Positions 24,547-35,090 of a DNA stretch of 64,000 nt are shown here, piece after piece. Position 1 is the stretch's first letter. Each line of letters starts with the position of its first letter. Under the pieces are notes generated by a model, which made no database searches, was not told where the DNA came from, and saw only the letters and a list, made by a program, of their open reading frames with translations. The position numbers and the translations under genes are program-made. The stretch comes from Actinophytocola sp044466355 (GTDB taxonomy: Bacteria; Actinomycetota; Actinomycetes; Mycobacteriales; Pseudonocardiaceae): the NCBI RefSeq assembly GCF_044466355.1, contig NZ_JBITMQ010000007.1:1-64000 (forward strand), written 5' to 3'.

Positions 24547-24682
24547 CACCGCGAGTCGCGTTCTCACGCATACCGAGTTGTGTGTTTCGTGCAGGTGTCG
24601 CCACGGCGGCATGTGCACGAAACGTACAACTCGGTGTGTGCGGGCGCGCGACTCGCGGTGTTTTGGCGCGTGACTCGCGGGG
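24547..24682. repeat. Convergent-junction palindromic repeat, copy 3
   Basis: Left elements are caccgcgagtcgcg (24547-24560) and taccgagttgtgtgtttcgt (from 24571). Right elements are tgcacgaaacgtacaactcg (from 24613), then gcgcgactcgcggtgtt and a second gcgtgactcgcgggg ending at 24682. The loop is longer than in copy 2. It lies between the convergent VirR-like and AAA genes and touches the AAA stop codon. Confidence 0.92.
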
Positions 24683-26899
24683 TTAGCGGGATTTGGCGTA
24701 GGTTTCCAGTGCTGCCAGTTGGGCTGGGTCCAGGCTGGCCTTGACCGACTCGCGGGCCCTCGTGACGTGGTCCAGCGTGACCTCTGTGGCTTCCAGTGAC
24801 TCGCGCATCGCCGTCAGGGCTGCTTCCCGGACCAGTGCCGCGCAGTCCGCCGCCGAGTAGCCCTCCAGGGTCGCCGCCACTTCCGCCAGGTCCACATCCG
24901 CCGCGAGCGGGGTGTTGCGGGCCGCCGCCTTCAGGATCTCCGTGCGGGCGTCGGCGTCCGGCGGCGGGACGTAGATCAGGCGCTCGAGGCGGCCTGGTCG
25001 CAACAGCGCCGGGTCGATCAGCTCGGGACGGTTCGTCGCGCCCAGGACCACCACGTCCCGCAGCGGTTCCACGCCGTCCAGTTCCGTCAGCAGCGCGGCG
25101 ACCACGCGGTCCGCCACACCCGAGTCCGACGACTGGCCACGGCGCGGCGCCAGCGCGTCCACCTCGTCCAGGAACACCATCGCCGGGGCCGCCTCCGCGG
25201 CGCGGCGGAACAGCTCACGCACCGCGCGCTCGGACTCGCCGACCCACTTGTCCATCAACTCGGCGCCCTTGACCGCGATCACGTTCAGCCGCCCAGTGCC
25301 CGCCAGCGCACGCACCAGGAACGTCTTCCCACAGCCGGGTGGCCCGTACAGCAGGACGCCGCGGGGCGGCTCGACCCCCAGGCGCGCGAACGAGTCCGGG
25401 TACCGCAGCGGCCACAGCACGGTCTCCGTCAGCGACTGCTTGACCTCCTTCATGTCGCCGACCTGGTCGAGCGTGAGCCCGCCCGTCTGCAGGTTGTCCG
25501 AAGTGGACAACGCGGTCGGCCGGACCGTCGACAGCGCGTCGGTCAGGTCGCCCGCGGTGATCGCCGACGCCGAGCGGACCGCGGCGCGCACCGCAGCCTC
25601 CCTGCGCAACGCGACCAGGTCCGCCGCCACGAAGCCGGGGGTGCGCTCCGCCAGCGCCCCGAAGTCCACATCGGACTCGACGGGCACGTCCCGCAGCAGC
25701 ACGCGCAGCAGTTCGGTCCGCGTCCGCGCGTCCGGCAGCGGCACCGACACCGACCGGTCGAGCAGGTCCACGGAACGCGCACGGGGGTCGACGGCCTCGG
25801 GATGGGCGGACGTCGCCACCACCGCGAAACCCGGGTTCCGCACCGCCGCGCGCAGCGTCTCGATCACGACCGTCGCCATCGGCGGCGGGCTGGTCGCGGG
25901 AAGCAGTGCGTCGAGGTCGGTGATCAGAAGCACCGACGGGGTGTGCGAGGTCGCCGACTCGATCGCCGCCGACAGCTTCGCCGCGCCCGCGTTCGGCTCC
26001 AGCGCGGCGAGCGTCGGGGCGGCCAGTTCGACGACCTCCGCCTCGGCCGCGTGCGCCACCGACCGCACGACCGTCGCCTTGCCGACCCCCTCCGGGCCCG
26101 TCAGCAGCACGCCCAGCTGTGCGGTCGCACCCAGCGCGGTCAGCAGCTCCGGCCGTTTGAACGCCAGGTCGAACCACTCGGTGAGCCGGTCCGCCGCCTC
26201 CTGCGCGCCGATGAGGTCGGTCACCGGCGGCGGTGGCGCGGACGGCACCACCACCGGCTCGACGTCCATCTGCCGCGGCTCCGCCGTCACCACCGAGCCG
26301 CCAGGACCGGCCAGCACCGCGGCCGCGGCGCGCTCGCCCGTGCGGGCACCGTCCCGCCAGCCGACCACAGTGGACGGATGGACGGCGACCGCACCCGCCG
26401 GCTCGGTCGCGGTGACGGTCAGCAGCTCGTTCGTCCACGTCGTGCCGACCGCGCGGGACAGCTTGCCGCGCACCGCGTTCACGTCGGAACCGGGCGCGGG
26501 CGCGAGGTCCTGGGGCAGCAGCGACACGGCGTCGCCGACGGTGAGGATCTTGCCGATCAACGCCAGCCGCACGGTCTCGGGCGTCAGCGACGCGGCCGCC
26601 AGCCGTGACCCGGCGAGCGTCAGCGTCCTGGCGGGCCGCACGTCGGCCGGGGACACGACGACCTCGCCGCCCTCCGTCACGCCGACGTTCGACATCGTGA
26701 TGTCGTCCAGCAGCACGACGCCGGGCGGGCCCTCGCCCTCGGCGGCCAGCGCCGCGCTGATGCGGGCGCCGGTCAGCTTGACCCCGTCCCACGGCTCGAG
26801 GCCCAGCGCGTCGAGCACCTCCGGGTGCAGTCGCACCAGGCCGCGCCGCGAGTCGAGCGCGGACGGGGACAGCCGGACGGTCAGCGTGATCTCTGGCAT
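24683..26899 (-). CDS. Cdc48-like tandem AAA+ ATPase (Rv0435c-like)
   Basis: This 738-residue protein has an N-terminal CDC48-type double-psi/beta domain (about 1-190) and two AAA modules. D1 (about 240-480) has GPEGVGKAT as Walker A, but its Walker B region reads LLITDLDAL, lacking the usual catalytic Glu, so D1 may bind but not hydrolyse ATP. D2 (about 500-735) is complete: GPPGCGKT, MVFLDEVDAL, GATNRPELIDPALLRPGR. Such proteins unfold or remodel protein complexes. It sits next to pssA and psd as in M. tuberculosis. The start is ATG 26899. Confidence 0.88.
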   Translation of the reverse strand: MPEITLTVRLSPSALDSRRGLVRLHPEVLDALGLEPWDGVKLTGARISAALAAEGEGPPGVVLLDDITMSNVGVTEGGEVVVSPADVRPARTLTLAGSRLAAASLTPETVRLALIGKILTVGDAVSLLPQDLAPAPGSDVNAVRGKLSRAVGTTWTNELLTVTATEPAGAVAVHPSTVVGWRDGARTGERAAAAVLAGPGGSVVTAEPRQMDVEPVVVPSAPPPPVTDLIGAQEAADRLTEWFDLAFKRPELLTALGATAQLGVLLTGPEGVGKATVVRSVAHAAEAEVVELAAPTLAALEPNAGAAKLSAAIESATSHTPSVLLITDLDALLPATSPPPMATVVIETLRAAVRNPGFAVVATSAHPEAVDPRARSVDLLDRSVSVPLPDARTRTELLRVLLRDVPVESDVDFGALAERTPGFVAADLVALRREAAVRAAVRSASAITAGDLTDALSTVRPTALSTSDNLQTGGLTLDQVGDMKEVKQSLTETVLWPLRYPDSFARLGVEPPRGVLLYGPPGCGKTFLVRALAGTGRLNVIAVKGAELMDKWVGESERAVRELFRRAAEAAPAMVFLDEVDALAPRRGQSSDSGVADRVVAALLTELDGVEPLRDVVVLGATNRPELIDPALLRPGRLERLIYVPPPDADARTEILKAAARNTPLAADVDLAEVAATLEGYSAADCAALVREAALTAMRESLEATEVTLDHVTRARESVKASLDPAQLAALETYAKSR

Positions 26900-26909
26900 G
26901 GGCCAGACA

Positions 26910-27926
26910 TTACTGGTCGTCGCCTCGCGAAGTGGTTGGTCGGGACTGGTTGCGCCGCAGGCCGATGCGCCGCCAGTTGCGACCGCGTACCGCGCCGCGG
27001 CGCATGCGGGTCGCGTCGGCGGGCAGGGCCACCGCACGCACGTGGTCGCCGCCGCGTCGCGACAACGCGGCGCGGGCGGCGCCCGCGACCCGCCGCATCG
27101 GTGGCCGTAGGCCGAGCCGCCTGCCCGCCCCGTGCGCACGGCGGATGGCGCGCCGCTCCTTGGGCGGCACGTCCCACGCCTCGGGGTGGTTGGCGAGCCA
27201 GTGGTTGCGGCGCACCGCGTACGGGATGTGGGCCAGGTAGACCGCCAGCGCGGTGGCCAGCGCCAGCAGCGGGTAGGTGATCACGGCCGCCGCGAGCAGG
27301 CCGGTCAGGACGAGCAGCGGCGCGACCGCCCTCGCGGGCACCTTGATCGTCTTGAACGACAGCGTCGGGATGCGGCTGATCAGCAGCGCGGCGATCGCGA
27401 CCGTCCACACCATCACCACGCCGTCGGCGTTCCACCAGCCGTCGCGACCGATCTGCAGTGTCAGGATCAGCGGCAGCAGCGCCGACAGGCCACCCGCGGG
27501 CGCGGGCACGCCGACGAAGAACTCCTTGGCGTACGGCGGTTGCTCGGTGTCGTCGAGCAGCGTGTTGAACCGCGCGAGCCGCAGGATGATGCACACCGCG
27601 AACACCAGCGCGACGACCCAGCCGACTCTGTTGCCCTGGAACTGCCACACGTACAGCACGAGCGCGGGCGCGACGCCGAACGAGATGGCGTCGGCGAGCG
27701 AGTCCAGCTCGGCGCCCATCTTGCTGGTGGCGTCGAGCAGCCGCGCGATGCGGCCGTCGAGGCTGTCCAGCACCGCGGCGACCGCGATCGCCGCGATCGC
27801 CGCCTGGAACTGCTTGGCCAGCGCGAACTGCACCGCGGACAGGCCGGCACACATGGCCAGCACGGTGATGGCGTTCGGCAGCACCCGAACACCCGCGGAC
27901 GCGCGACCGGCGACCCGGCCTGCCAC
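26910..27926 (-). CDS. pssA: CDP-diacylglycerol-serine O-phosphatidyltransferase
   Basis: PssA transfers the phosphatidyl group from CDP-diacylglycerol to serine. The 338-residue membrane protein contains the CDP-alcohol phosphotransferase signature D-x2-DG-x2-AR-x8-G-x3-D-x3-D (from DSLDGRIARLLD, about residue 54). About eight membrane helices are visible. The C-terminal 85 residues form an unusually long Arg-rich tail compared with shorter mycobacterial PssA. The GTG start lies 3 bases after the psd stop, so the two are coupled. Confidence 0.93.
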   Translation of the reverse strand: MAGRVAGRASAGVRVLPNAITVLAMCAGLSAVQFALAKQFQAAIAAIAVAAVLDSLDGRIARLLDATSKMGAELDSLADAISFGVAPALVLYVWQFQGNRVGWVVALVFAVCIILRLARFNTLLDDTEQPPYAKEFFVGVPAPAGGLSALLPLILTLQIGRDGWWNADGVVMVWTVAIAALLISRIPTLSFKTIKVPARAVAPLLVLTGLLAAAVITYPLLALATALAVYLAHIPYAVRRNHWLANHPEAWDVPPKERRAIRRAHGAGRRLGLRPPMRRVAGAARAALSRRGGDHVRAVALPADATRMRRGAVRGRNWRRIGLRRNQSRPTTSRGDDQ

Positions 27927-27928
27927 CG

Positions 27929-28642
27929 TCAGCCCTCCGGCAGTTCGGCGAGCACGGTCTCGCCGCCGATGGTGCGCTGGCCCGGCTCGACCAGCACCTT
28001 CGAGTCGACCGGCACGTAGATGTCCACCCGGGAACCGAAGCGGATCAGCCCGTAGGTGTCGCCGACGGTGACCTTGTCACCCTCCGCGACCTGGCACACG
28101 ATCCGCCGCGCGATCAGGCCCGCGATCTGCACGACCACGATGTCCGTGCCGTTCTCCGTGGTCAGCAGCAGCGAGTTGCGCTCGTTGTCCTCGCTCGCCT
28201 TGTCCAGGTCGGCCGACAGGAACTTGCCCGGCTTGTACACCGCACGGGTGACCACGCCGGACACCGGCGCGCGCTGCACGTGGACGTCGAACACGGACAG
28301 GAACACCGAGATCCGCAGGCGCTCGCCCGCGGGCAGGCCCAGCTCGGCGGGCGGTTCGGCCAGCACGACGTGCGACACCGCGCCGTCGGCCGCGGAGACG
28401 ACCAGGCCGGTGCGGGTCGGGGCGACGCGCTTGGGCTCGCGGAAGAACCAGGCGACCGCGCCCGCCAGCAGGAAGCCGACGACGCCGAGGCGGCGGGACA
28501 CGCGGCGCAGCAACAGCGCGACCCCCGCGGCACCGAGCGCGAACGGACGCCCCGCCGGGTGCATGGGTGGCACGACGCTCCTGGTCAGGGCGATGAGATG
28601 GGCGAGACGGCCCGAGTCTGGGGCCTTCTGGGATTCGGTCAT
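27929..28642 (-). CDS. psd: Phosphatidylserine decarboxylase proenzyme
   Basis: Psd converts phosphatidylserine to phosphatidylethanolamine. The 237-residue protein belongs to the short (archaeal/PSD-A) type. It has an N-terminal membrane segment (about 35-65), FREP, SVFDVHVQRAP (about 125) and the self-cleavage site RFGSRVD (about 205), where Ser becomes the pyruvoyl cofactor. ATG 28642 (MTESQK) fits the family start; an extended frame to 28744 does not. It is directly upstream of pssA. Confidence 0.93.
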   Translation of the reverse strand: MTESQKAPDSGRLAHLIALTRSVVPPMHPAGRPFALGAAGVALLLRRVSRRLGVVGFLLAGAVAWFFREPKRVAPTRTGLVVSAADGAVSHVVLAEPPAELGLPAGERLRISVFLSVFDVHVQRAPVSGVVTRAVYKPGKFLSADLDKASEDNERNSLLLTTENGTDIVVVQIAGLIARRIVCQVAEGDKVTVGDTYGLIRFGSRVDIYVPVDSKVLVEPGQRTIGGETVLAELPEG

Positions 28643-28856
28643 CAACCGGACATTCCTCGCAAACGGGTGCGGCTCTCTACGCACCACGCTACGCCGGTCG
28701 CGGAAAGTGATCTCAGGGGAGACCCGCACCGGCCGACCGTGCACCCCCCGACGACGTGCACGTGCCGGCCGGCTGGGCCGGGAATCTCAGCAATGCTGAG
28801 CGCACAGTGTATGTGTGCGCACGACTCGTGAGCAATAGCCTAAAGTGCGTCGTCGA
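28643..28856. promoter_or_regulatory. psd upstream region with small palindrome
   Basis: This 214-bp non-coding region lies between the GlsB-like gene and psd and should hold the psd-pssA promoter. It contains ctcagc-aat-gctgag (28786-28800), a 6-bp stem with a 3-base centre, and several gtgcac/gtgcgcac motifs. No regulator is recognised. Confidence 0.4.
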
Positions 28857-29144
28857 CTACTGACGGTTGCTGGGTGGCCTCCGCGCGAGCGCCTGGACGA
28901 CCTGCAGAACGGCCAGCAGCACGATGGCGCCGAGCCCCGCCACGCCGAGGCTCGGGAAGTCGAACTCCCACGTCTTCTCCTCGCCCGTGAAGGCCCGGTA
29001 GAGCAGGCCGCCGAGGGCCGCCCCGACCACCCCGACGAGGATGCTGACCAGGCAACCCTGTCGCCTGCGGTACTTCCCGCCCACGACGGCGTTCGCCACC
29101 CAGCCGACGATCGCCCCGAACACGACCCACGCGAAGAACCCCAC
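28857..29144 (-). CDS. GlsB/YeaQ/YmgE-family (transglycosylase-associated) membrane protein
   Basis: The 95-residue protein has three short membrane helices with the family pattern: FGAIVGWVANAVVG (about 8), a basic KYRRRQGC loop, SILVGVVGAALGGLLY (about 34) and a final helix (about 65-85). Members are small stress-linked membrane proteins of unclear function. It starts at GTG 29144, 9 bases after the moeA stop, so it is probably cotranscribed with moeA. Confidence 0.85.
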   Translation of the reverse strand: MGFFAWVVFGAIVGWVANAVVGGKYRRRQGCLVSILVGVVGAALGGLLYRAFTGEEKTWEFDFPSLGVAGLGAIVLLAVLQVVQALARRPPSNRQ

Positions 29145-29153
29145 GCGCGCAGC

Positions 29154-30398
29154 CTACGTGGCGCCGCCGATCAGCAGCACGTCCACGACGTCACCCTCCG
29201 CGACCACCTCGGTGTCCTCCGGCACCTCGATGAGGCAGTCCGACGCCGCGAACGACGCGAGCAGATGAGAACCGGGTCCGCCGACCGGAGTAACGACGTC
29301 CCCCTCGATGCGCCCACGCCGGTACTGCCGTCGCGCGGACGGCGACCGCAGCTCCGCCGCCGACCGGGCCCGCACCCGCGGCCGCTGGATCACCGTGTGG
29401 CCCATCGCCGCGAGCAACGCCGGCCGCAGGAACAGTTCGAACGACAGCGCCGAGCTCACCGGGTTGCCCGGCAGCGTCACGACCGGCAGGCCCTTGAACG
29501 TCCCGGAACCCTGCGGCCCGCCCGGCTGCACGGCGACCCGCAGGAACTCCACGCCCTGCCCGGTCAGCGCGTCCTTGACCACCTCGTACGCGCCCGCGCT
29601 GACCCCGCCCGAGGTGACCAGCAGGTCCACGTCGCCGAGGTGCTCGGCGACGGCCGCGTGGAACGCCGCGACGTCGTCGGGCACGAACCGCAGCACGGTC
29701 GCCTCGCCGCCGATCTCCCGCACGGCAGCGGCCAGCAGCACGCTGTTCGACTCGTAGATCTGCCCGTGGAGCAGCGGATTCCCGGGCGCGACCAGCTCCG
29801 ACCCGGTCGACAGGACCAGCACCCGCACCGGCCGGTGCACCGGCAGCTCGGCCAGCCCGATCGCGGCGGCGAGACCCAGCTGCGGCGACCCGAGCACGGT
29901 GCCCGCGCGCAGCACCGCGTCACCGGCCGTGACGTCCTCGCCCGCCCGCCGGATGTGGGTGCCCGGCGCGACCGGCGCGCGCACCGCCACCCGCTGCACG
30001 CCGCCGTCGGTGTCCTCGACCTTCACGACCGCGTCCGCGCCCGGCGGGATCGGTGCGCCCGTCATGATCCGGTGCGCGGTGCCGGGCAGCAACGGCACGA
30101 TGTCCGTCCTGCCCGCCGGGATGTCGACCGGCACCGGTAGTGCGACCGCCGCGAGCCGCTCCGCGTCCGCCACGTCTTCCGACCGGACCGCGTAGCCGTC
30201 CATGGCCGAGTTGTCGAAGGGCGGCAGCGACACCCCGGACACCAGGTCCTCCGCGAGCACCAGGCCGACGCAGTCCAGGGTCGGGCGGAGGGTCACCGGG
30301 GTCGGCCGGATGAGCGCGGTGATCCGTGCGCGGTAGTCGGCCACGGAGATCGGAGCGGAGTTCGGCGCGGAGATCGGAGAGTTGGCCACGTACCGCAT
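29154..30398 (-). CDS. moeA: Molybdopterin molybdotransferase MoeA
   Basis: MoeA inserts molybdate into adenylated molybdopterin. The 414-residue protein shows DNSAMDGYA (about 63), AHRIMTGAPIPPGADAVV (about 108), LSTGSEL (about 196), VTSGGVSAGAYE (about 262) and PGNPVSS (about 315). It is one of two or more cofactor genes actinobacteria usually carry. A molybdenum hydroxylase cluster lies 13 kb away. The first 16 residues (repeated SPISAPNSAPI) are low complexity and the true start may be slightly downstream. Confidence 0.93.
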   Translation of the reverse strand: MRYVANSPISAPNSAPISVADYRARITALIRPTPVTLRPTLDCVGLVLAEDLVSGVSLPPFDNSAMDGYAVRSEDVADAERLAAVALPVPVDIPAGRTDIVPLLPGTAHRIMTGAPIPPGADAVVKVEDTDGGVQRVAVRAPVAPGTHIRRAGEDVTAGDAVLRAGTVLGSPQLGLAAAIGLAELPVHRPVRVLVLSTGSELVAPGNPLLHGQIYESNSVLLAAAVREIGGEATVLRFVPDDVAAFHAAVAEHLGDVDLLVTSGGVSAGAYEVVKDALTGQGVEFLRVAVQPGGPQGSGTFKGLPVVTLPGNPVSSALSFELFLRPALLAAMGHTVIQRPRVRARSAAELRSPSARRQYRRGRIEGDVVTPVGGPGSHLLASFAASDCLIEVPEDTEVVAEGDVVDVLLIGGAT

Positions 30399-30464
30399 CC
30401 TGCCGGTTCACGGATCGTGCGTGCCAGACTGCACCTCGACCGGAACACGACCACGGAGGGCACG

Positions 30465-31112
30465 GTGCAGGTCCGCACGCGGCACACCCCGGCGTTCGGC
30501 GTCGCTCGGCTGTTGCTGGCGCCAGGAGAGGCGGTCCAGGCCGACTACGCCGCGATGCTCGCCACGAGCTACGGCGTCGTGGTGGACGTCAGAGGCAAGG
30601 CGAGCTCGCGGGGCAGATCGGTGAAAGCCGTGTTCACCGCGCCCGCAGAGGGCGGCTGGGTGGACGTCGCGCCCGCGCTCCCCGGCGACGTCTACACGCT
30701 CGAACTGGACGGCGTGAACGGCTGGTGCGTGTCGCGCGGCGGCTGGCTCGCCACGCCCGCGACCGTGCGCACCGACCCGAACTGGGCGGGGTTCCGCAAC
30801 CTGTTCGGCGCCGAGGCGGGGTTCGTCGAGCACGTGTCCGGCGTCGGCACGCTGGTGCTCGCCGCGTGCGGCGCGCTCGACATGGTCACCCTCGACCAGG
30901 GCGAGCTGATCACCGTGGACCCCGCCTACCTGCTGGCCTATTCGGAGATGACACAGTCACGGCTGCGTGCGGTGAGCCAGTCGATGCACCAGTCGGTGCG
31001 CACCGGGGAGGGGCTGCTGCTGGACTTCGCCGGACCTGGTCAGTTGCTGATTCAGACGCGCAACCCGCGGGCGATGGCGGCACACCTGCCCGGGCCGGGT
31101 AACGGTCGATGA
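30465..31112 (+). CDS. AIM24-family protein
   Basis: The 215-residue beta-rich protein fits the AIM24/TIGR00266 group: RHTPAFGVARLLLAPGEAVQADYAAM at the start (landmarks LLLAPGE and M) and LVLAACGALDMVTLDQGELITVDP (landmarks GxLxxLxL and VD) in the middle. Bacterial members form double-stranded beta-helix trimers of unknown role. GTG 30465 follows ggaggg by 4 bases. It is divergent from moeA with 66 bp between. Confidence 0.75.
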   Translation: MQVRTRHTPAFGVARLLLAPGEAVQADYAAMLATSYGVVVDVRGKASSRGRSVKAVFTAPAEGGWVDVAPALPGDVYTLELDGVNGWCVSRGGWLATPATVRTDPNWAGFRNLFGAEAGFVEHVSGVGTLVLAACGALDMVTLDQGELITVDPAYLLAYSEMTQSRLRAVSQSMHQSVRTGEGLLLDFAGPGQLLIQTRNPRAMAAHLPGPGNGR

Positions 31113-31186
31113 CGGATAGGCCCAACCCTGCGCGAGCCACACGAGCCGGACGTTAGGCTTTGTCACGACGACGAATGAATGGATGA

Positions 31187-32449
31187 GTGGTGGCGGAGGA
31201 CCTCACCGGGCGTCGCCTGGGGCATTACCGGATCGACGGTGTGCTCGGCAAGGGCGGCATGAGCGTGATGTACCGCGCCACGGACATCCGCCTGGGCCGC
31301 AAGGTGGCGCTGAAGGTCATCGCGGAACACCTCACCGAGGACCCGGAGTTCCGGGAGCGGTTCGTCGACGAGGCTCGCAACACCTCGGCCATCGACCACG
31401 CGAACGTGGTGCCGCTGTACGACTTCGGTGAGGTCGACGGCCTGCTCTACATCGCGATGCGGCTCGTCGACGGGTCCGACCTCGCGTCGCTGGTCAAGGG
31501 CGGCCCGCTCACGCCGGAACGGGCGCTCGCCCTGCTCTCGCAGGTCGCCGAGGCGCTCGACAACCTGCACGAGCGCGGCCTCGTCCACCTCGACGTCAAG
31601 CCGGCCAACGTGCTGGTCACCAGCCGTGAGTCGACCGCGGAACACGTCTACGTCGCCGACTTCGGCCTGACCAGGCGTGGCGCGACCGGTCACCGCACAC
31701 GTGGCGGGGACTTCCTCGGCTCGCCCACCTACGCGGCGCCGGAACACCTGCGCGGCGAGCCCGTGGACGCGCGCACCGACGCGTACTCGCTCGCCTGTGT
31801 GCTGTTCGCGTGCCTCGCCGGGCGGCCGCCGTTCCAGGGTGCGGTGCCCGAGGTCATCCAGGGGCACCTGAACCGCGAGCCGCCGTCGCTGACCGAGGTG
31901 GTGCCGTCGCTGCCGCCCGCGATCGACGAGGTCATCCGCCGCGGCATGGCGAAGAGCCCGACGAACCGGTACGCGTCCTGCCGCGAGTTGATCGCCGCGG
32001 CGAAGCAGGCGCTGTCGCAGCCGGTGCGCAGGCCGCCCGCGGTGCCGGTGGGCCAGCGGCCCGGCCCGCAGCAGACGGTAACGCCCACGCAGCCCTTCCG
32101 CCCGCAGCAGCCGCAGTCCACGCCGCCGAGCGGCTACCAGCGGCCGCCCATGTCGTCGGCCGAGCCGGTGCGGCTGCGCCCGCCCGTGCCCGCCGGCGCG
32201 AGTACGGCGTTCACGTCGTCGGACTCCTCGGACGGGAACCGGTGGATCGCGCCGGTGCTCGTCGGCGTCGTCGCCATCGGCCTGATCGTGGCGGCGATCT
32301 TCTTCTTCAACTCCGGTGACCAGCCTTCCGGTCCGGGTGGCGACGAGCAGACGACCACCACGACGAAGAGCGTGCCGTCCATCAAGGTGGGCGACGGCGA
32401 CTCCGGCGACAACACCGACGAGGACTCGTCCGATTCGTCCGGTCGCTGA
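31187..32449 (+). CDS. Membrane Ser/Thr protein kinase (PknB-type, non-RD catalytic loop)
   Basis: This 420-residue kinase has a catalytic domain at residues 10-270: glycine loop GKGGMS, VALK lysine, catalytic loop HLDVKPANVLV and DFG. A Pro/Gln-rich linker follows (280-340), then one transmembrane helix (about 350-372) and a short acidic outside tail. The usual HRDLKPxN Arg is Leu, making this a non-RD kinase, which often does not need activation-loop phosphorylation. The outside tail has no PASTA domain. Start GTG 31187 has a poor Shine-Dalgarno. groEL follows after an intergenic region with two CIRCE sites. Confidence 0.9.
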   Translation: MVAEDLTGRRLGHYRIDGVLGKGGMSVMYRATDIRLGRKVALKVIAEHLTEDPEFRERFVDEARNTSAIDHANVVPLYDFGEVDGLLYIAMRLVDGSDLASLVKGGPLTPERALALLSQVAEALDNLHERGLVHLDVKPANVLVTSRESTAEHVYVADFGLTRRGATGHRTRGGDFLGSPTYAAPEHLRGEPVDARTDAYSLACVLFACLAGRPPFQGAVPEVIQGHLNREPPSLTEVVPSLPPAIDEVIRRGMAKSPTNRYASCRELIAAAKQALSQPVRRPPAVPVGQRPGPQQTVTPTQPFRPQQPQSTPPSGYQRPPMSSAEPVRLRPPVPAGASTAFTSSDSSDGNRWIAPVLVGVVAIGLIVAAIFFFNSGDQPSGPGGDEQTTTTTKSVPSIKVGDGDSGDNTDEDSSDSSGR

Positions 32450-32458
32450 CCTGCTCTT

Positions 32459-32485
32459 CTTGCACTCCTGCGGGGAGAGTGCTAA
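32459..32485 (+). promoter_or_regulatory. CIRCE element 1 (HrcA operator)
   Basis: CTTGCACTC, nine bases, then GAGTGCTAA. The right half is identical to consensus CIRCE and the left half matches 7 of 9. TTGCAC at 32460 may also serve as a -35 box. Confidence 0.8.
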
Positions 32486-32493
32486 ACACGGGG

Positions 32494-32520
32494 TTGGCAC
32501 TCGATACGTCGGAGTGCCAA
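32494..32520 (+). promoter_or_regulatory. CIRCE element 2 (HrcA operator)
   Basis: TTGGCACTC-N9-GAGTGCCAA is a perfect inverted repeat with the exact CIRCE spacing and one compensatory change per arm. It lies 103 bases upstream of groEL and 8 bases after CIRCE element 1. Confidence 0.92.
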
Positions 32521-32622
32521 GTCGAGGTCGGGACGGTGAGGCCGGGAGTCCCCGGTCGTCCGTCGCGGGCACCGAGCCTGGCCACGCAACGTGAACTTCC
32601 AAACCGGAGGACTTACACCGCA

Positions 32623-34248
<1,626 letters not shown>

Positions 34249-34273
34249 TCCAGCCAACGGCACAGCTCCAAGG

Positions 34274-34308
34274 AACGGCCCCGGAAGCCCAGCTTCCGGG
34301 GCCGTTTT
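34274..34308 (+). terminator. Rho-independent terminator of groEL
   Basis: Perfect 14-bp arms (34274-34287 and 34293-34306) with a 5-base loop are followed by a T tract at 34305-34308, 26 bases after the groEL stop. Confidence 0.95.
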
Positions 34309-34372
34309 CTGTGCACGCACCGGGTTTCGCCGCCGAGGGCAACGTCTCGGCGATCTTCCGCGTCCTGTGCGT

Positions 34373-35071
34373 GTGAGCGACGGTGGTTCCAGACGGCGGC
34401 GGTGGCCGCTGGTGCTCGGTGTGGTCCTCGTGGTCGCGGGCTTCGGGACAGGGGGCTACCTCTTCCTCGCCCACTGGCGGCCGTCGCTCGAACCCGGTGA
34501 GCGGTACGGGATCGACGTGTCCAACCACCAGGGCCTCGTCGACTGGGACGTGGTCGCCGGGGACGGGATCTCCTTCGCCTACGTCAAGGCGACCGAGGGC
34601 GAGGACTGGGTCGACAGGCGGTTCGTCGCCAACTGGACCGGGGCCGCCGACGCCGGGATCGACCGCGGTGCCTACCACTTCTTCTCGCTCTGCACCGACG
34701 GCCGTGCGCAGGCCGAGCACTTCCTCGCCGTCGCGGAACCCGATCCGCAAGCGCTTGCGCCCGCCCTGGACCTTGAGGAACTCGTCGGCAGGTGCCCGCA
34801 GCCGCCGTCCCGGGAGGCCGTCGCCGGGGAGGTGGCGGAGTTCGTCAAGCTGGTCGAGGACGCGTGGGACCGGCCGATGGTGCTGTACGTCGGCGCGGAC
34901 TGGGAGGACGTCTACCCGGTGAAGCTCGACCGGCCGCGCTGGCACCGCGACTTCCTGTTCCGGCCCGACTTCGGCTGGCACATCTGGCAGCTGCACGGGT
35001 TCGCCGACGTCGACGGCGTGCCCACCCGCGTGGACATCAACGTCATGCGCCCATACACAAGCGCCGCATGA
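34373..35071 (+). CDS. GH25-family muramidase, membrane-anchored
   Basis: The 232-residue protein starts with a basic stretch (SRRRRW) and one hydrophobic signal-anchor (about 11-33). A GH25 lysozyme domain follows: GIDVSNHQGLVDW (catalytic Asp), FAYVKATEGEDW, and APALDLEELVG (catalytic Glu), ending VDINVMRPY. GH25 enzymes cleave peptidoglycan between MurNAc and GlcNAc. Two Cys in the catalytic region may pair. GTG 34373 has no strong ribosome-binding site. Confidence 0.88.
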   Translation: MSDGGSRRRRWPLVLGVVLVVAGFGTGGYLFLAHWRPSLEPGERYGIDVSNHQGLVDWDVVAGDGISFAYVKATEGEDWVDRRFVANWTGAADAGIDRGAYHFFSLCTDGRAQAEHFLAVAEPDPQALAPALDLEELVGRCPQPPSREAVAGEVAEFVKLVEDAWDRPMVLYVGADWEDVYPVKLDRPRWHRDFLFRPDFGWHIWQLHGFADVDGVPTRVDINVMRPYTSAA

Positions 35072-35090
35072 CCGCGCCGCGCGCTCTCAA

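Noticed and set aside
34249..34372. Missing groES after groEL
   Set aside because: The terminator and GH25 gene follow directly; standalone groEL2 is normal in actinobacteria.
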